Assembly: GCF_004342985.1 (NCBI RefSeq)
Contig: NZ_SMBO01000002.1
Span: 372,001 to 436,000, forward strand
Length of the DNA: 64,000 bases
Reading direction: 5' to 3'
Origin: Novosphingobium sp. PhB57
Lineage (GTDB): Bacteria > Pseudomonadota > Alphaproteobacteria > Sphingomonadales > Sphingomonadaceae
Below, one piece after another: positions 56,627 to 64,000 of the stretch (positions are counted from its first letter, which is position 1; each line of letters starts with the position of its first letter). Made by a program: the position numbers and the translations under genes. Under the pieces are notes generated by a model, which ran no database searches, was not told where the DNA came from, and saw only the letters and a list, made by a program, of their open reading frames with translations.

Positions 56627-57511
56627 TCAGGCCATCACGTCGTCGCGCGCCTTGGCCACTGGCGCTCTTGCGCCGAGGGAGCACCCGGCGCTTGCCGCGA
56701 TCATCATCGCCACGGCCAGCCATTGCAGCGCCGTCAGCCGCTCGTCCAGCACCATGAACCCCACTATGGCGCCGAGCGCGGGCGCCATGCTGCTCAGCAG
56801 GCCGACGATTCGGCTGGAGAGCTGCCCCATCGCGCGCATCTCCAGCATGTAGGGCAGGGCGCTCGACAGGATCGCGACGACGATGCCCAGGCCGAGCGCG
56901 TGAAGCGGAAGGCTCGCGGGTGCCGAGGCGATCCCAAACGGCACGGTGACGAGACAGGCCACGGTCATGCCGATCGAGACCGCCGTCGTGCTGCCCACTT
57001 CGGCGGCGCGCTTTCCGCAGAGAATATAGAGTGCCCAGCAAGCCGCGGCGGCCAGGGCGAAGCCGATTCCCGCCAGGTCGAGCGGCTGCGCCCGGCCGGG
57101 CCAGGGTATCAGCAAGGCCAGTCCGCCAAGCGCCAGGGCGAGCCAGAGGAAGTCGCGCAGCGACCGCGAGGTCGCCAGGACCACGGCCAGCGGTCCGCAG
57201 ATCTCGATGGCGACGGCGATGCCGATGGGGATGCGGCGGAAGGCCCAATAGATCATCAGGTTCATGCCGCCGAGCACGAGGCCATAGACCAGCAGCCAGC
57301 GAAGCTGCCGCCCGGTCACGCGGCTGCGCCAGGGGCGGGCAAGGACCAACAGGATCACGGCCGAAATCGTCGTGCGCAGGGCCGCGACGCCTTCCGGCCC
57401 CACGACCGGAAACAGGCTCTTGGCAAAGGCCGCGCCCAGATTGATCGAGGCTTGCGCCACGACGATGGAGAGGCCGGCAAGAAGTACGGTGCGGTCGGTC
57501 GTCGCGGTCAT
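56627..57511 (-). CDS. EamA family transporter (RhtA-like)
   Basis: A 294-residue inner-membrane protein with ten helices in two EamA halves. The first half includes GMNLMIYWAFRRIPIGIAVAIEICGPLAV, the second SSALPYMLEMRAMGQLSSRIVGLLSSMAPALGAIVGF, both typical of the RhtA/threonine-homoserine exporter group. Likely exports amino acids or metabolites. The ATG at 57511 fits the family start. Confidence 0.92.
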   Translation of the reverse strand: MTATTDRTVLLAGLSIVVAQASINLGAAFAKSLFPVVGPEGVAALRTTISAVILLVLARPWRSRVTGRQLRWLLVYGLVLGGMNLMIYWAFRRIPIGIAVAIEICGPLAVVLATSRSLRDFLWLALALGGLALLIPWPGRAQPLDLAGIGFALAAAACWALYILCGKRAAEVGSTTAVSIGMTVACLVTVPFGIASAPASLPLHALGLGIVVAILSSALPYMLEMRAMGQLSSRIVGLLSSMAPALGAIVGFMVLDERLTALQWLAVAMMIAASAGCSLGARAPVAKARDDVMA

Positions 57512-57596
57512 GCCCCGCGCGATGCCTGCACTGGCGACGCGGGGCAAGCCGATAGTGGGGAGGGCAGGATTTCCGCTGCTCTCTTTGTGGTGTTGC

Positions 57597-58544
57597 CTAT
57601 CGCTGCTCCGGTGAATCCGCCCGAACTTGAGGCGCAGACCCGTGGACCGATCCCAGCCAGAAAAAGCCGTCAAAGCCTGCTCTCGGCGCTTCTCCCGGAA
57701 AGGCTCCCAGTTGCATGAAGGGCGCGCGTTTCAGATCGACGTCGCTTTCGGCGGGATGGTTGCCGCACTCGATCGCGTCCTTGGGAATGGCCTGTCCAGG
57801 TTCGAAACGACTGCCGGGCTTGGCCATGCAGTTCCATGCGCTGCCGGCAGCGAAGCGCATTTTCAGGCTGACCACGCGGCCGGTCCGGGCGAGGCGTGCT
57901 GCCATCGGGTCGAAGCTCTTTGCGCCTTCGCCGTAAGGAACCGTTTCGGCATGAAACCCGCCGACCAGAACCAGGACGCGGTCATAGCTGCCGTTGCTCG
58001 CGGCATTGTGAATATTCTCCGCCTGGGCGGCCTCATGCGGACCTTGCCCCGCAAGATGGGCGAAGCGCTTGCGCTGGGATTCGTCGCGCGGGCCGTTGAA
58101 CGCCGCCACGTCGATCGGGCGGCCTGCATCCTTCAGCCGGTGAAGACGAACCAGCATGGCGAACATCGCCTCGCTGGCGACGCCATCCGTGCGGCCCTTC
58201 CATCCGAACTTCTGCAAGGCTTGCGCGAACTGGTTCGCAGGTAATCGCCAAGCGTCCTGCAAGGCGGCATCGGCGCCCGAGTCAAATTCGATGGCAAGGA
58301 GAACGCGCTGGTCTTGCGCGGCGAGCGCGCACGCCAGATCACCGACGAATGCAGGGCTTTCCTGCGTTCCATGAAGCTCCCCGAAGACGATATAACGCGG
58401 CTGCAGATTCGCGATTTCGGCCCAACCTTCCGGCACCGGGCAGGTCTCGGCAGCAGGTGTGATCGAGGGCGGTTCGCTTCGCCCGGGCGTTGCTCCGAGC
58501 GATAGGGGCAGGCAAGAAACCAGGATTGTCGGCATCGAAGGCAT
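57597..58544 (-). CDS. Tiki/ChaN-like (TraB superfamily) protein
   Basis: A 315-residue probably secreted protein. The motif FGELHGTQESPAFVGDL and later VLVLVGGFHAETVPYG resemble the GxxHxxxES and GxxH motifs of the Tiki/TraB/ChaN/EreA superfamily, whose members include metalloproteases and haem-binding lipoproteins. A signal-like N-terminus (PTILVSCLPLSLGATPG) is present. It begins 15 bp after comM ends, so both are likely co-transcribed. Confidence 0.8.
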   Translation of the reverse strand: MPSMPTILVSCLPLSLGATPGRSEPPSITPAAETCPVPEGWAEIANLQPRYIVFGELHGTQESPAFVGDLACALAAQDQRVLLAIEFDSGADAALQDAWRLPANQFAQALQKFGWKGRTDGVASEAMFAMLVRLHRLKDAGRPIDVAAFNGPRDESQRKRFAHLAGQGPHEAAQAENIHNAASNGSYDRVLVLVGGFHAETVPYGEGAKSFDPMAARLARTGRVVSLKMRFAAGSAWNCMAKPGSRFEPGQAIPKDAIECGNHPAESDVDLKRAPFMQLGAFPGEAPRAGFDGFFWLGSVHGSAPQVRADSPEQR

Positions 58545-58559
58545 GCGTCATCCTCCTGC

Positions 58560-60068
58560 TCAGCCCGTCGGTGGCCGCCGACGATAGCTGAGCGCCTCCG
58601 CAACGTGGATACGCTTTACCTGTTCCTCTCCCGCCAGATCGGCGATCGTGCGCGCAACCCGGAGGATGCGCGTGTAGCCTCGTGCAGAGAGATGCATCGC
58701 CTCGGCCGCCTGCATGAGCAGCTTGCGGCCGGCCTCGTCCGGCGTGGCGTAAGTCTCCAGAAGGTCGCCGTCGAGTTCGGCGTTGGTGCGGTTGCCTGTT
58801 CCCGCCAGGCGTGCGGTCTGGACCGCCCGGGCCTGGCCGACCCTGGCGGCAACTTGTGCGCTGCCCTCGCTGGGCGGAGGAAGCGCAAGGTCTACCGCGC
58901 GCACCGGGTCCACTTCCACATGAAGATCGATACGGTCGAGCAGGGGGCCGGAGACCTTGCTCTGGTAGTCGGCCGCGCACTTGGGCACGCGGGAACAGGC
59001 GAGCGCGGGATCGCTGAGATATCCGCAGCGACAGGGGTTCATGGCGGCAATCAACTGGACCCGGGCCGGATAAGTGACATGGGCATTGGCCCGCGCGACG
59101 GTGACTTCTCCGATCTCCAGGGGTTGGCGCAGCGAATCGAGCACGGCGCGCTGGAATTCCGGCAGTTCGTCCAGGAACAGCACGCCGAGATGGGCCATCG
59201 AGACTTCGCCGGGGCGCACTTTGAGGCCGCCGCCGGTCAAGGCCGCCATCGAGGCGGAATGATGCGGCGATCGAAACGGCCGGGCGCGGCTGATGCGGCC
59301 TTCCTCCAGCGTCCCCGCGACGGAAGCGATCATCGAGACTTCGAGCGCCTCTGCGGCCGTGAGTTCGGGCAGGATTCCGGGCAGGCAGGCGGCGAGCAGC
59401 GACTTTCCCGCGCCCGGAGGGCCGCTCATCAGCAGGTTGTGCGATCCGGCCGCAGCGATCTCCAGCGCCCGGCGAGCGACCTCCTGCCCTTTGACCTGTT
59501 TCAGGTCCGGTCCGCGCTTGGGCGGATCGGCACGGCCGGGTTCGGGCTGCGGCAGCACTTGCGTGCCCTTCAGGTGATTGAGCAGGCTGACCAGGTTGGG
59601 CGCGGCCACCACCGGAATGCCGTCGGCCCAGCGTGCCTCGCTGCCCTGCGCCGCCGGGCAGATCAATCCGAGGTCGCGCTCACTGGCGTGAAGCGCGGCT
59701 AGCAGGACGCCGGGAGAAGGGATCACCCGGCCATCGAGCGCGAGTTCGCCCACCGCCACGAAGTCGGCCAATTGCTCGCTGTCGACGATGCCCATGGCCG
59801 CCAGCAGGGACAGCGCGATGGGCAGATCGTAGTGCGAGCCTTCCTTGGGCAAATCGGCCGGGGACAGGTTGATGGTTATACGCTTGGGCGGCAGGGCCAG
59901 GCCCATGGCCGTCAAGGCCGCGCTCACGCGCTGGCGGCTTTCTCCCACCGCCTTGTCCGGCAGTCCGACCAGCGCGAAACCCGGCATTCCGGGCGCGACC
60001 TGGCACTGGACCTCAACCGCACGCGCTTCCAACCCCAAGTAGGCGACAGTGGAAACGAGAGCGACCAC
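58560..60068 (-). CDS. comM: YifB/ComM family Mg chelatase-like AAA+ ATPase
   Basis: A 502-residue AAA+ ATPase related to ComM, a hexameric branch-migration motor used during natural transformation. The N-terminal part resembles a Lon-type fold (EVQCQVAPGMPGFALVGLPDKAVGESRQR). Walker A is MSGPPGAGKSLLAACLPG, Walker B GVLFLDELPEFQ, with the zinc-like cluster MNPCRCGY...CSRVPKCA. The GTG at 60068 matches relatives (VVALVSTVAYLGLEARAVEVQ) and has AAGGA about 10 bp upstream; a start 21 bp earlier is less likely. Confidence 0.94.
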   Translation of the reverse strand: MVALVSTVAYLGLEARAVEVQCQVAPGMPGFALVGLPDKAVGESRQRVSAALTAMGLALPPKRITINLSPADLPKEGSHYDLPIALSLLAAMGIVDSEQLADFVAVGELALDGRVIPSPGVLLAALHASERDLGLICPAAQGSEARWADGIPVVAAPNLVSLLNHLKGTQVLPQPEPGRADPPKRGPDLKQVKGQEVARRALEIAAAGSHNLLMSGPPGAGKSLLAACLPGILPELTAAEALEVSMIASVAGTLEEGRISRARPFRSPHHSASMAALTGGGLKVRPGEVSMAHLGVLFLDELPEFQRAVLDSLRQPLEIGEVTVARANAHVTYPARVQLIAAMNPCRCGYLSDPALACSRVPKCAADYQSKVSGPLLDRIDLHVEVDPVRAVDLALPPPSEGSAQVAARVGQARAVQTARLAGTGNRTNAELDGDLLETYATPDEAGRKLLMQAAEAMHLSARGYTRILRVARTIADLAGEEQVKRIHVAEALSYRRRPPTG

Positions 60069-60170
60069 GCAAGCAATTCCTTGATGCAATCGTAATCAGA
60101 GCGGCGGCCGTAATCAAAATATTAAGCGCGTTGTATAACGAAATTTGACCCAAGTAATTGCAGTTGCCCA

Positions 60171-60195
60171 TTAGGTTAAAGTGTTTTAACCTTAG
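60171..60195. promoter_or_regulatory. Palindrome in the comM / periplasmic-protein divergent promoter
   Basis: Arms aggttaaa (60173-60180) and tttaacct (60185-60192) with loop gtgt. Two TTAA half-sites lie six bases apart, close to but not equal to the CtrA pattern TTAA-N7-TTAA. The 163-bp gap is AT-rich and lies between comM (minus) and the gene at 60232 (plus). It could be an operator. Confidence 0.45.
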
Positions 60196-60231
60196 CTCTA
60201 GTGACTTGAGTAAGCAGATGGACTGCATCTC

Positions 60232-61056
60232 ATGGACATGCGCGCATTTGCCTCCATTTCCGCTCTGGCGATCCTGACCTCCGCCTTGTTCGGAGCAGGC
60301 CCGGTCGCGGCGCGGGATGGCAGGATTTCCTACGAATTGGTGGAGGCCGGGACCGGCTCCGGCCCTGCCGGGCTGGTCGATCCCAGCTATGCCGAACAAG
60401 TCGCTCTGGCGGCGGCTGACAAGGAACAGGGCCTTGCGCAGGATGCGCAGCAGCAGGCTGCGTTCTGGCAGTCCGCGCCTGCCGGCATTCCGCGCGGGAT
60501 CGCCCGCTACGGCCCGTTTCGCGTGATCGATGGCACGCATGCCGCACTCGTGGATGCCACGGATTCGCGCAGCCCCGAACAGTTCGCGGCGCTGCTGTGG
60601 GACTATCCGAATATCTCCGAACTGGACATGATTGAGTGCCCGGGGACCGAGGACGATCTTGCCAATCTGCGGCTGGGACGCATGATCCGGGCGCGCGGGC
60701 TTACGACTCATGTACCCACCGGTGGGTCGGTGCGATCCGGCGCCGTGGAGCTGTTTCTGGCTGGGCGGCTTCGCTATGCCGATCCGGGGTCGGAATTCGC
60801 CGTTCATGCCTGGCTCGACGATACCGGGCGCACCCCGCGCGACTATGCGGCCAATGCACCGGAAAACCGCCGATATTTGGACTATTACCAGCAGATGGGA
60901 ATGGATCTTCGCGAAGCGCAGGCATTCTACGCGATGACCAATGCCATTCCTTTCGAATCCGCGCGCTGGTTCGGGGCGGAAGAGATGGCGCGCTGGGTCA
61001 GGCTGGACCGGACGCGCAGCTGGACCTCCACGCAACTTACCCTGTTGCAACGATAA
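60232..61056 (+). CDS. Periplasmic ClpP/crotonase-fold-like protein (COG3904-like)
   Basis: A 274-residue exported protein with signal peptide (FASISALAILTSALFGAGPVAARDG). The C-terminal half resembles COG3904-type serine-protease-like folds: LDMIECPGTEDDLANLRLGR in place of the usual SPGG loop, then a TTHVPTGGSVRSGAVELFLAG segment with a serine at the nucleophile position and SEFAVHAWLDD with a histidine. Several canonical residues differ, so activity is uncertain. No close family recognised for the N-terminal half. Confidence 0.75.
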   Translation: MDMRAFASISALAILTSALFGAGPVAARDGRISYELVEAGTGSGPAGLVDPSYAEQVALAAADKEQGLAQDAQQQAAFWQSAPAGIPRGIARYGPFRVIDGTHAALVDATDSRSPEQFAALLWDYPNISELDMIECPGTEDDLANLRLGRMIRARGLTTHVPTGGSVRSGAVELFLAGRLRYADPGSEFAVHAWLDDTGRTPRDYAANAPENRRYLDYYQQMGMDLREAQAFYAMTNAIPFESARWFGAEEMARWVRLDRTRSWTSTQLTLLQR

Positions 61057-61134
61057 CGGACCTGTCTTCCTTTGGAGGAGAGCTGATATCCGCATCATGA
61101 TCGATCCGTTGCGCGGGCGGGGGGCTGGCGCGGA

Positions 61135-62352
61135 ATGCGGGTCGATGCAATGGATTTGGGGGAGAACGGCGCGGGCAACCGACACGGGCAAAAGCGTCTG
61201 AACAGGACCGACGCGGCCGATGGCGGCGCTTCGGGTTCGCTGGTCGGGCTTCAGGTGGCAAGGGCGCTGGCCGCCCTGTCAGTCACTTTTCACCATGCTC
61301 TGGAAACGTCGAATGGGGTCCCCGGCGCTTTCAGTCCGGACTGGCTCACTACGGGGGGAGCCGGCGGAGTCGACATCTTCTTCGTCATCAGCGGCTTCAT
61401 CATGGCTCATACCAGCCTTGTTCCAGGGCGCCCCGCGCCTTCGCCAGCCGCTTTCCTGCAAAGGCGCGCCACGCGGATCTATCCGCTCTACTGGCTTGCC
61501 TGCCTGGCGATGCTGTCGCTCATGGCCCTGGGGTTCTTCCAATCGCGCACGCTCTCGGCCGGAGACATCGTGGCCGGCCTGGCGCTGCTCCCCGGCGGAC
61601 AGCCGATCATCGGGGTGGCCTGGACGCTCGTCTACGAAGTGTACTTCTATCTGGTCTTCGCGGTCTGCCTGATGGCGGACTCTCGCAGGGCCACGCTGCT
61701 GGGGGCGGGCGGGATCATCGTCTCGGTCCTGCTGCTGGCTCATGGCCTGCCGGAAAGCGAGATCCGGCGCTTCCTTACCGATCCGATCCCGCTCGAATTC
61801 CTGCTGGGCCTGGGGTTGGCGCAGTTTCATTCGGGGCTGATCGCGGGCCTGCGCGGCACCCGGCCCGCGGCCTTGCTCGTCCTTTGCGGTTTCGCCCTGC
61901 TCTATGTCGCTCCGCTGTTCGTAGCCCACGAGACGACGCATGGCCTCAGCGGATGGGGCAGGGTTGCTACCTGGGGCACGGCGGGAGCGGTGATCGTTGC
62001 CGGCCTGCTGGGAGTGCGAGCAAGTAGTGGCCGCGGCTGGTTTGGGCGCGTCGTGCAGCCGCTCGTTGCCTTGGGCAATGCTTCCTACGCCCTCTATCTG
62101 TCTCATTTCTTCGTCTTGATGGCTTACGGCCTGGCCCTGAGATCTCCGGAAGTGGCGCGGATACCGCAGTATCTGCTGGTGCTGCCCGTGGTCGTCCTTG
62201 CCTGCTTCGTGGGCGGCGTGACGCACCTCATGGTCGAGCGGCCCCTGCTGCGATTCTGCCGCCGCCTGACGGGATCTGCAGAAGGAAAGAGGGCAATGCC
62301 CTTCTCACGCCGGAGCGAATCGAATCCCTTTGCCCAAGCGCCTTGGCGCTGA
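61135..62352 (+). CDS. Acyltransferase family protein (AT3, OafA/YrhL-like)
   Basis: A 405-residue multi-pass inner-membrane acyltransferase that O-acylates surface or other carbohydrates. About ten helices are visible; the AT3 histidine region is VTFHHALETS, followed by GGVDIFFVISGFIMAH and RRATRIYPLYWL, all family hallmarks, and YALYLSHFFVLM near the end. The N-terminal 30 residues are polar and could be shortened if an internal ATG (61150) is used. 79 bp after the previous gene. Confidence 0.93.
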   Translation: MRVDAMDLGENGAGNRHGQKRLNRTDAADGGASGSLVGLQVARALAALSVTFHHALETSNGVPGAFSPDWLTTGGAGGVDIFFVISGFIMAHTSLVPGRPAPSPAAFLQRRATRIYPLYWLACLAMLSLMALGFFQSRTLSAGDIVAGLALLPGGQPIIGVAWTLVYEVYFYLVFAVCLMADSRRATLLGAGGIIVSVLLLAHGLPESEIRRFLTDPIPLEFLLGLGLAQFHSGLIAGLRGTRPAALLVLCGFALLYVAPLFVAHETTHGLSGWGRVATWGTAGAVIVAGLLGVRASSGRGWFGRVVQPLVALGNASYALYLSHFFVLMAYGLALRSPEVARIPQYLLVLPVVVLACFVGGVTHLMVERPLLRFCRRLTGSAEGKRAMPFSRRSESNPFAQAPWR

Positions 62353-62414
62353 CCGTTCGCGCGCAAGGGGGCGGATCCGGGCAAATTGGCAGAAGGTGCG
62401 GCCTGCGAGGCGTT

Positions 62415-62657
62415 CTATTTGAAGAGCGAGCCGAGCCAACCGCTGCGCCGCGCGGGCCGCTGTGCCCCGCTGACCTGAAGCAGGTGATTCGCCAGGACCG
62501 CGGCCTGGCTGCGGGTCAGGAAGAATCGGGCGTTGTCGGGCTCGTCGCCGGAGTCCCAGCCTTCCTTTTCGAAGGTTTGAAGTTCGAGCAGGATGTTCGG
62601 GCCAAGGTCGCGCGAGGCCCATCCTACCAGCACGCTGATACGCTCTTCCATCGCCAT
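62415..62657 (-). CDS. Conserved small protein, function unknown
   Basis: An 80-residue soluble protein (MEERISVLVGWASRDLGPNI near the start, then RFFLTRSQAAVLANHLLQVSG and a basic end). It has a clean frame and is convergent with the acyltransferase gene. It looks like a conserved sphingomonad hypothetical protein; no domain recognised. Confidence 0.65.
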   Translation of the reverse strand: MAMEERISVLVGWASRDLGPNILLELQTFEKEGWDSGDEPDNARFFLTRSQAAVLANHLLQVSGAQRPARRSGWLGSLFK

Positions 62658-62852
62658 CGCTTCGCCGCACCCACCGTTTCTGCCGCCGAAAACCGGCCTT
62701 CGGCCGCGATGCTAACATGGATGGAGAGGCTCGGGACGTGGCGCTCCAGTAGACGCGCGGGGGCATTGTGGGTAATGGCGAAGGCGATCCAGGCAGGGCA
62801 GCCTCGGTGCGCCGGAGGCATCTTCGGATCTGCCGTTTCATGTGCCTTTGCC

Positions 62853-62881
62853 TTGACTCTCCCGCACCGGTCCAGTAACGG
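62853..62881 (+). promoter_or_regulatory. Likely promoter of rpmH
   Basis: TTGACT (62853-62858) and TAACGG (62876-62881) are separated by 17 bp, about 90 bp before the rpmH start. The -35 is near consensus, the -10 weak. The 310-bp gap 62658-62967 has no gene I can support; it holds this promoter and a long rpmH leader. Confidence 0.5.
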
Positions 62882-62967
62882 CGCGCTTCTGTTTTGCGGT
62901 CGACCTTCTTTGGGCGGCCCTTTTTGTTCGGGTCCTTCGGGGCCGTATTTGAATTTCGAGGACCGTC

Positions 62968-63102
62968 ATGAAGCGCACTTTCCAGCCCAGCCGCCTTGTT
63001 CGCGCCCGCCGTCACGGCTTCCGCGCCCGCACGGCGACCGTCGGCGGCCGCAAGGTGCTTCGTGCGCGCCGCGCTCGCGGCCGTTCGAAGCTTTCGGCCT
63101 AA
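62968..63102 (+). CDS. rpmH: 50S ribosomal protein L34
   Basis: A 44-residue basic ribosomal protein ([18 protein letters not shown]...[15 protein letters not shown]), full length and typical. It has a GAGG site upstream and its own promoter. rnpA follows after 213 bp. This is the conserved rpmH-rnpA-yidD cluster that usually lies near the replication origin. Confidence 0.98.
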   Translation: MKRTFQPSRLVRARRHGFRARTATVGGRKVLRARRARGRSKLSA

Positions 63103-63132
63103 GTCTTCCAGCCTCACGGCTGGATGCGGCAC

Positions 63133-63190
63133 GGCCCGTGCCGCCATCCGAGTTCCCCTGCCTTCGGGGATTCGGGTGGCGGCACGGGCC
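63133..63190. terminator. Long hairpin between rpmH and rnpA
   Basis: Arms ggcccgtgccgccatccga (63133-63151) and tcgggtggcggcacgggcc (63172-63190) pair with one mismatch; an inner tcccc/gggga stem extends it. No T-run. It may shape or stabilise the rpmH transcript or act as an attenuator before rnpA. Confidence 0.6.
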
Positions 63191-63315
63191 GCCGCCGTAT
63201 GGGGCGGCCGCAATCCGGCGCCGCGCGCGGCTCACGATCGCTTGTTCTGGCGATCCCTGCCATTTGCGAAGGCGCCGTTTGTGATCGAGAGCCGTCGCCC
63301 CTATCTTCGACCGCA

Positions 63316-63792
63316 ATGACCAGCGCCTATTCCACGATGACCAGAAGGGCCGACTTCGTTGCGGCCAACGGCGGTCTTCGAGTCGCGCGCGCCGGTTTCG
63401 TGCTCCTGGCCAAGCCGAATGGTGGGCAGGGCATGCGGGCGGGGATTACCGTCACCAAGAAGATCGGCAATGCCGTCGTGCGCAACCGCATGAAGCGGCG
63501 CTTTCGGGCGTTGCTGCGCGAGATGCTGCCGGAGCACGGTCTGGCCGATACCGATCACGTCCTGATCGGCCGCGAAAACGGCGTCGAGCGGGACTTCACC
63601 TTGCTTCGCGACGAATTGCTGGCGGCGCTCGGCCGCGCCCAGGCCGGCAAGGGCGATCCGCCCCGTAGCCATCGCGGCCGCAAGCGTGGCCCGGGCGGCA
63701 AGGGCAGCCCGCCCAAAGGCGGTCCCGGCAAGATTAATGGACACGGCACTGGCGGGGGCTCCGGAGCCTCGAACAAGGATGCGCGGCCGTGA
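63316..63792 (+). CDS. rnpA: Ribonuclease P protein component
   Basis: Protein subunit of RNase P, which trims the 5' ends of tRNAs. It has 158 residues. The RNA-binding signature [21 protein letters not shown] is intact. After about residue 110 comes a 48-residue Gly/Lys/Pro-rich tail ([20 protein letters not shown] and on) that is not part of the usual fold. Start at 63316; an ATG at 63337 is possible. yidD overlaps its stop. Confidence 0.95.
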   Translation: MTSAYSTMTRRADFVAANGGLRVARAGFVLLAKPNGGQGMRAGITVTKKIGNAVVRNRMKRRFRALLREMLPEHGLADTDHVLIGRENGVERDFTLLRDELLAALGRAQAGKGDPPRSHRGRKRGPGGKGSPPKGGPGKINGHGTGGGSGASNKDARP

Positions 63793-64000
63793 AAAGGGCG
63801 CTCGCCATCCTGGCTTCCGTGCCTGGGCTCCTGCTGATTCTGGTGGCGCGGGCCTGGCAACTCGGGCCCTCGCGTCTGATGCCGCCGACCTGCCGCTATG
63901 CGCCGTCCTGCTCGCAGTACGCCATCGTGGCGGTCCGCAAGCATGGTGCGATTAAGGGTGGCTGGCTGGCGTTCAAGCGTATATTGCGCTGCCAACCTTG
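63789..64000 (+). CDS. yidD: Membrane protein insertion efficiency factor YidD (cut by window end)
   Basis: Small protein that aids YidC-dependent membrane insertion. The GTG at 63789 overlaps the rnpA stop (GTGA). The visible 70 residues contain the hydrophobic start ([19 protein letters not shown]) and the family signature [26 protein letters not shown] and RILRC. No stop is seen before 64000, so the 3' end is missing. Confidence 0.96.
   Translation, partial: MKRALAILASVPGLLLILVARAWQLGPSRLMPPTCRYAPSCSQYAIVAVRKHGAIKGGWLAFKRILRCQP

Noticed and set aside
60171..60195. Full CtrA binding site
   Set aside because: The two TTAA half-sites are six bases apart, not seven, so it is listed only as a palindrome.
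62305..63213. Minus-strand frame of 302 codons across rpmH and its leader
   Set aside because: It overlaps rpmH on the other strand and the 80-residue gene at 62415-62657 in another frame. Its composition is Arg/Ala-biased, and the basic PNKKGRPKK-like segment looks like chance.

Overview
The window looks like a core chromosomal segment of a high-GC alphaproteobacterium of the Sphingomonadaceae, most like Novosphingobium or a close relative. This is inferred from the GC content, the glnB-glnA, metX-metW and lptB-rpoN neighbourhoods, an HX4E-type PlsC, small DUF2171 proteins, and intergenic hairpin repeats of a kind common in this group. About 67 protein genes and one tRNA (Leu, anticodon GAG) can be supported. 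There is no rRNA, CRISPR array, prophage or intact insertion sequence. The densely packed, uniform codon usage gives no sign of a large recent transfer.

Left part (1-25 kb). A truncated M1 aminopeptidase, a fasciclin lipoprotein and a tyrosine-repeat protein precede the nitrogen-assimilation pair glnB-glnA, which has a sigma-54-like promoter; rpoN itself lies 9 kb away. Next come a pepA-SH3-argC operon, a DUF3298 lipoprotein, map, a lipocalin-like protein, a glycosyltransferase fused to a methyltransferase, a TonB-like protein, rpoN and lptB, pmbA, a large MscS channel, a META-domain lipoprotein, the remnant of an outer-membrane barrel gene, and an unusual lipoprotein quinohemoprotein dehydrogenase.

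Middle (25-46 kb). Two DUF2171 genes, nrdB without nrdA, a nuclease, a PilZ protein, a divergent azoR/HxlR-regulator pair, a YadG-like ATPase without its permease, an SMR exporter, nadB, a HerA-like ATPase, a nucleotidyltransferase and tRNA-Leu. Then comes a cell-envelope run of ftsE-ftsX, a YdcF-family gene and plsC, with a zinc-ribbon membrane protein divergent from it. Amino-acid biosynthesis follows: tyrC and hisC overlap on one strand, and metX-GNAT-metW form a tightly overlapping operon on the other. Twin hairpin repeats sit between the two groups.

Right part (46-64 kb). VOC and GST proteins, an S10 carboxypeptidase, an acetyl-CoA hydrolase/CoA-transferase, a LuxR-type regulator with an orphan plus-strand terminator beside it, uvrB, a DUF3617 lipoprotein, an alpha/beta hydrolase, an EamA transporter, a Tiki/ChaN-like protein, comM, a ClpP-fold-like periplasmic protein and an acyltransferase-3 protein. 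The window ends in the conserved rpmH-rnpA-yidD cluster, with yidD cut by the window edge.

I did not find a clear new defence, mobile or biosynthetic system. The most unusual items are the glycosyltransferase-methyltransferase fusion, the atypical PQQ lipoprotein, the acetyltransferase inside metX-metW, the orphan terminator at 52.6 kb, the barrel-gene remnant and several structured intergenic repeats.
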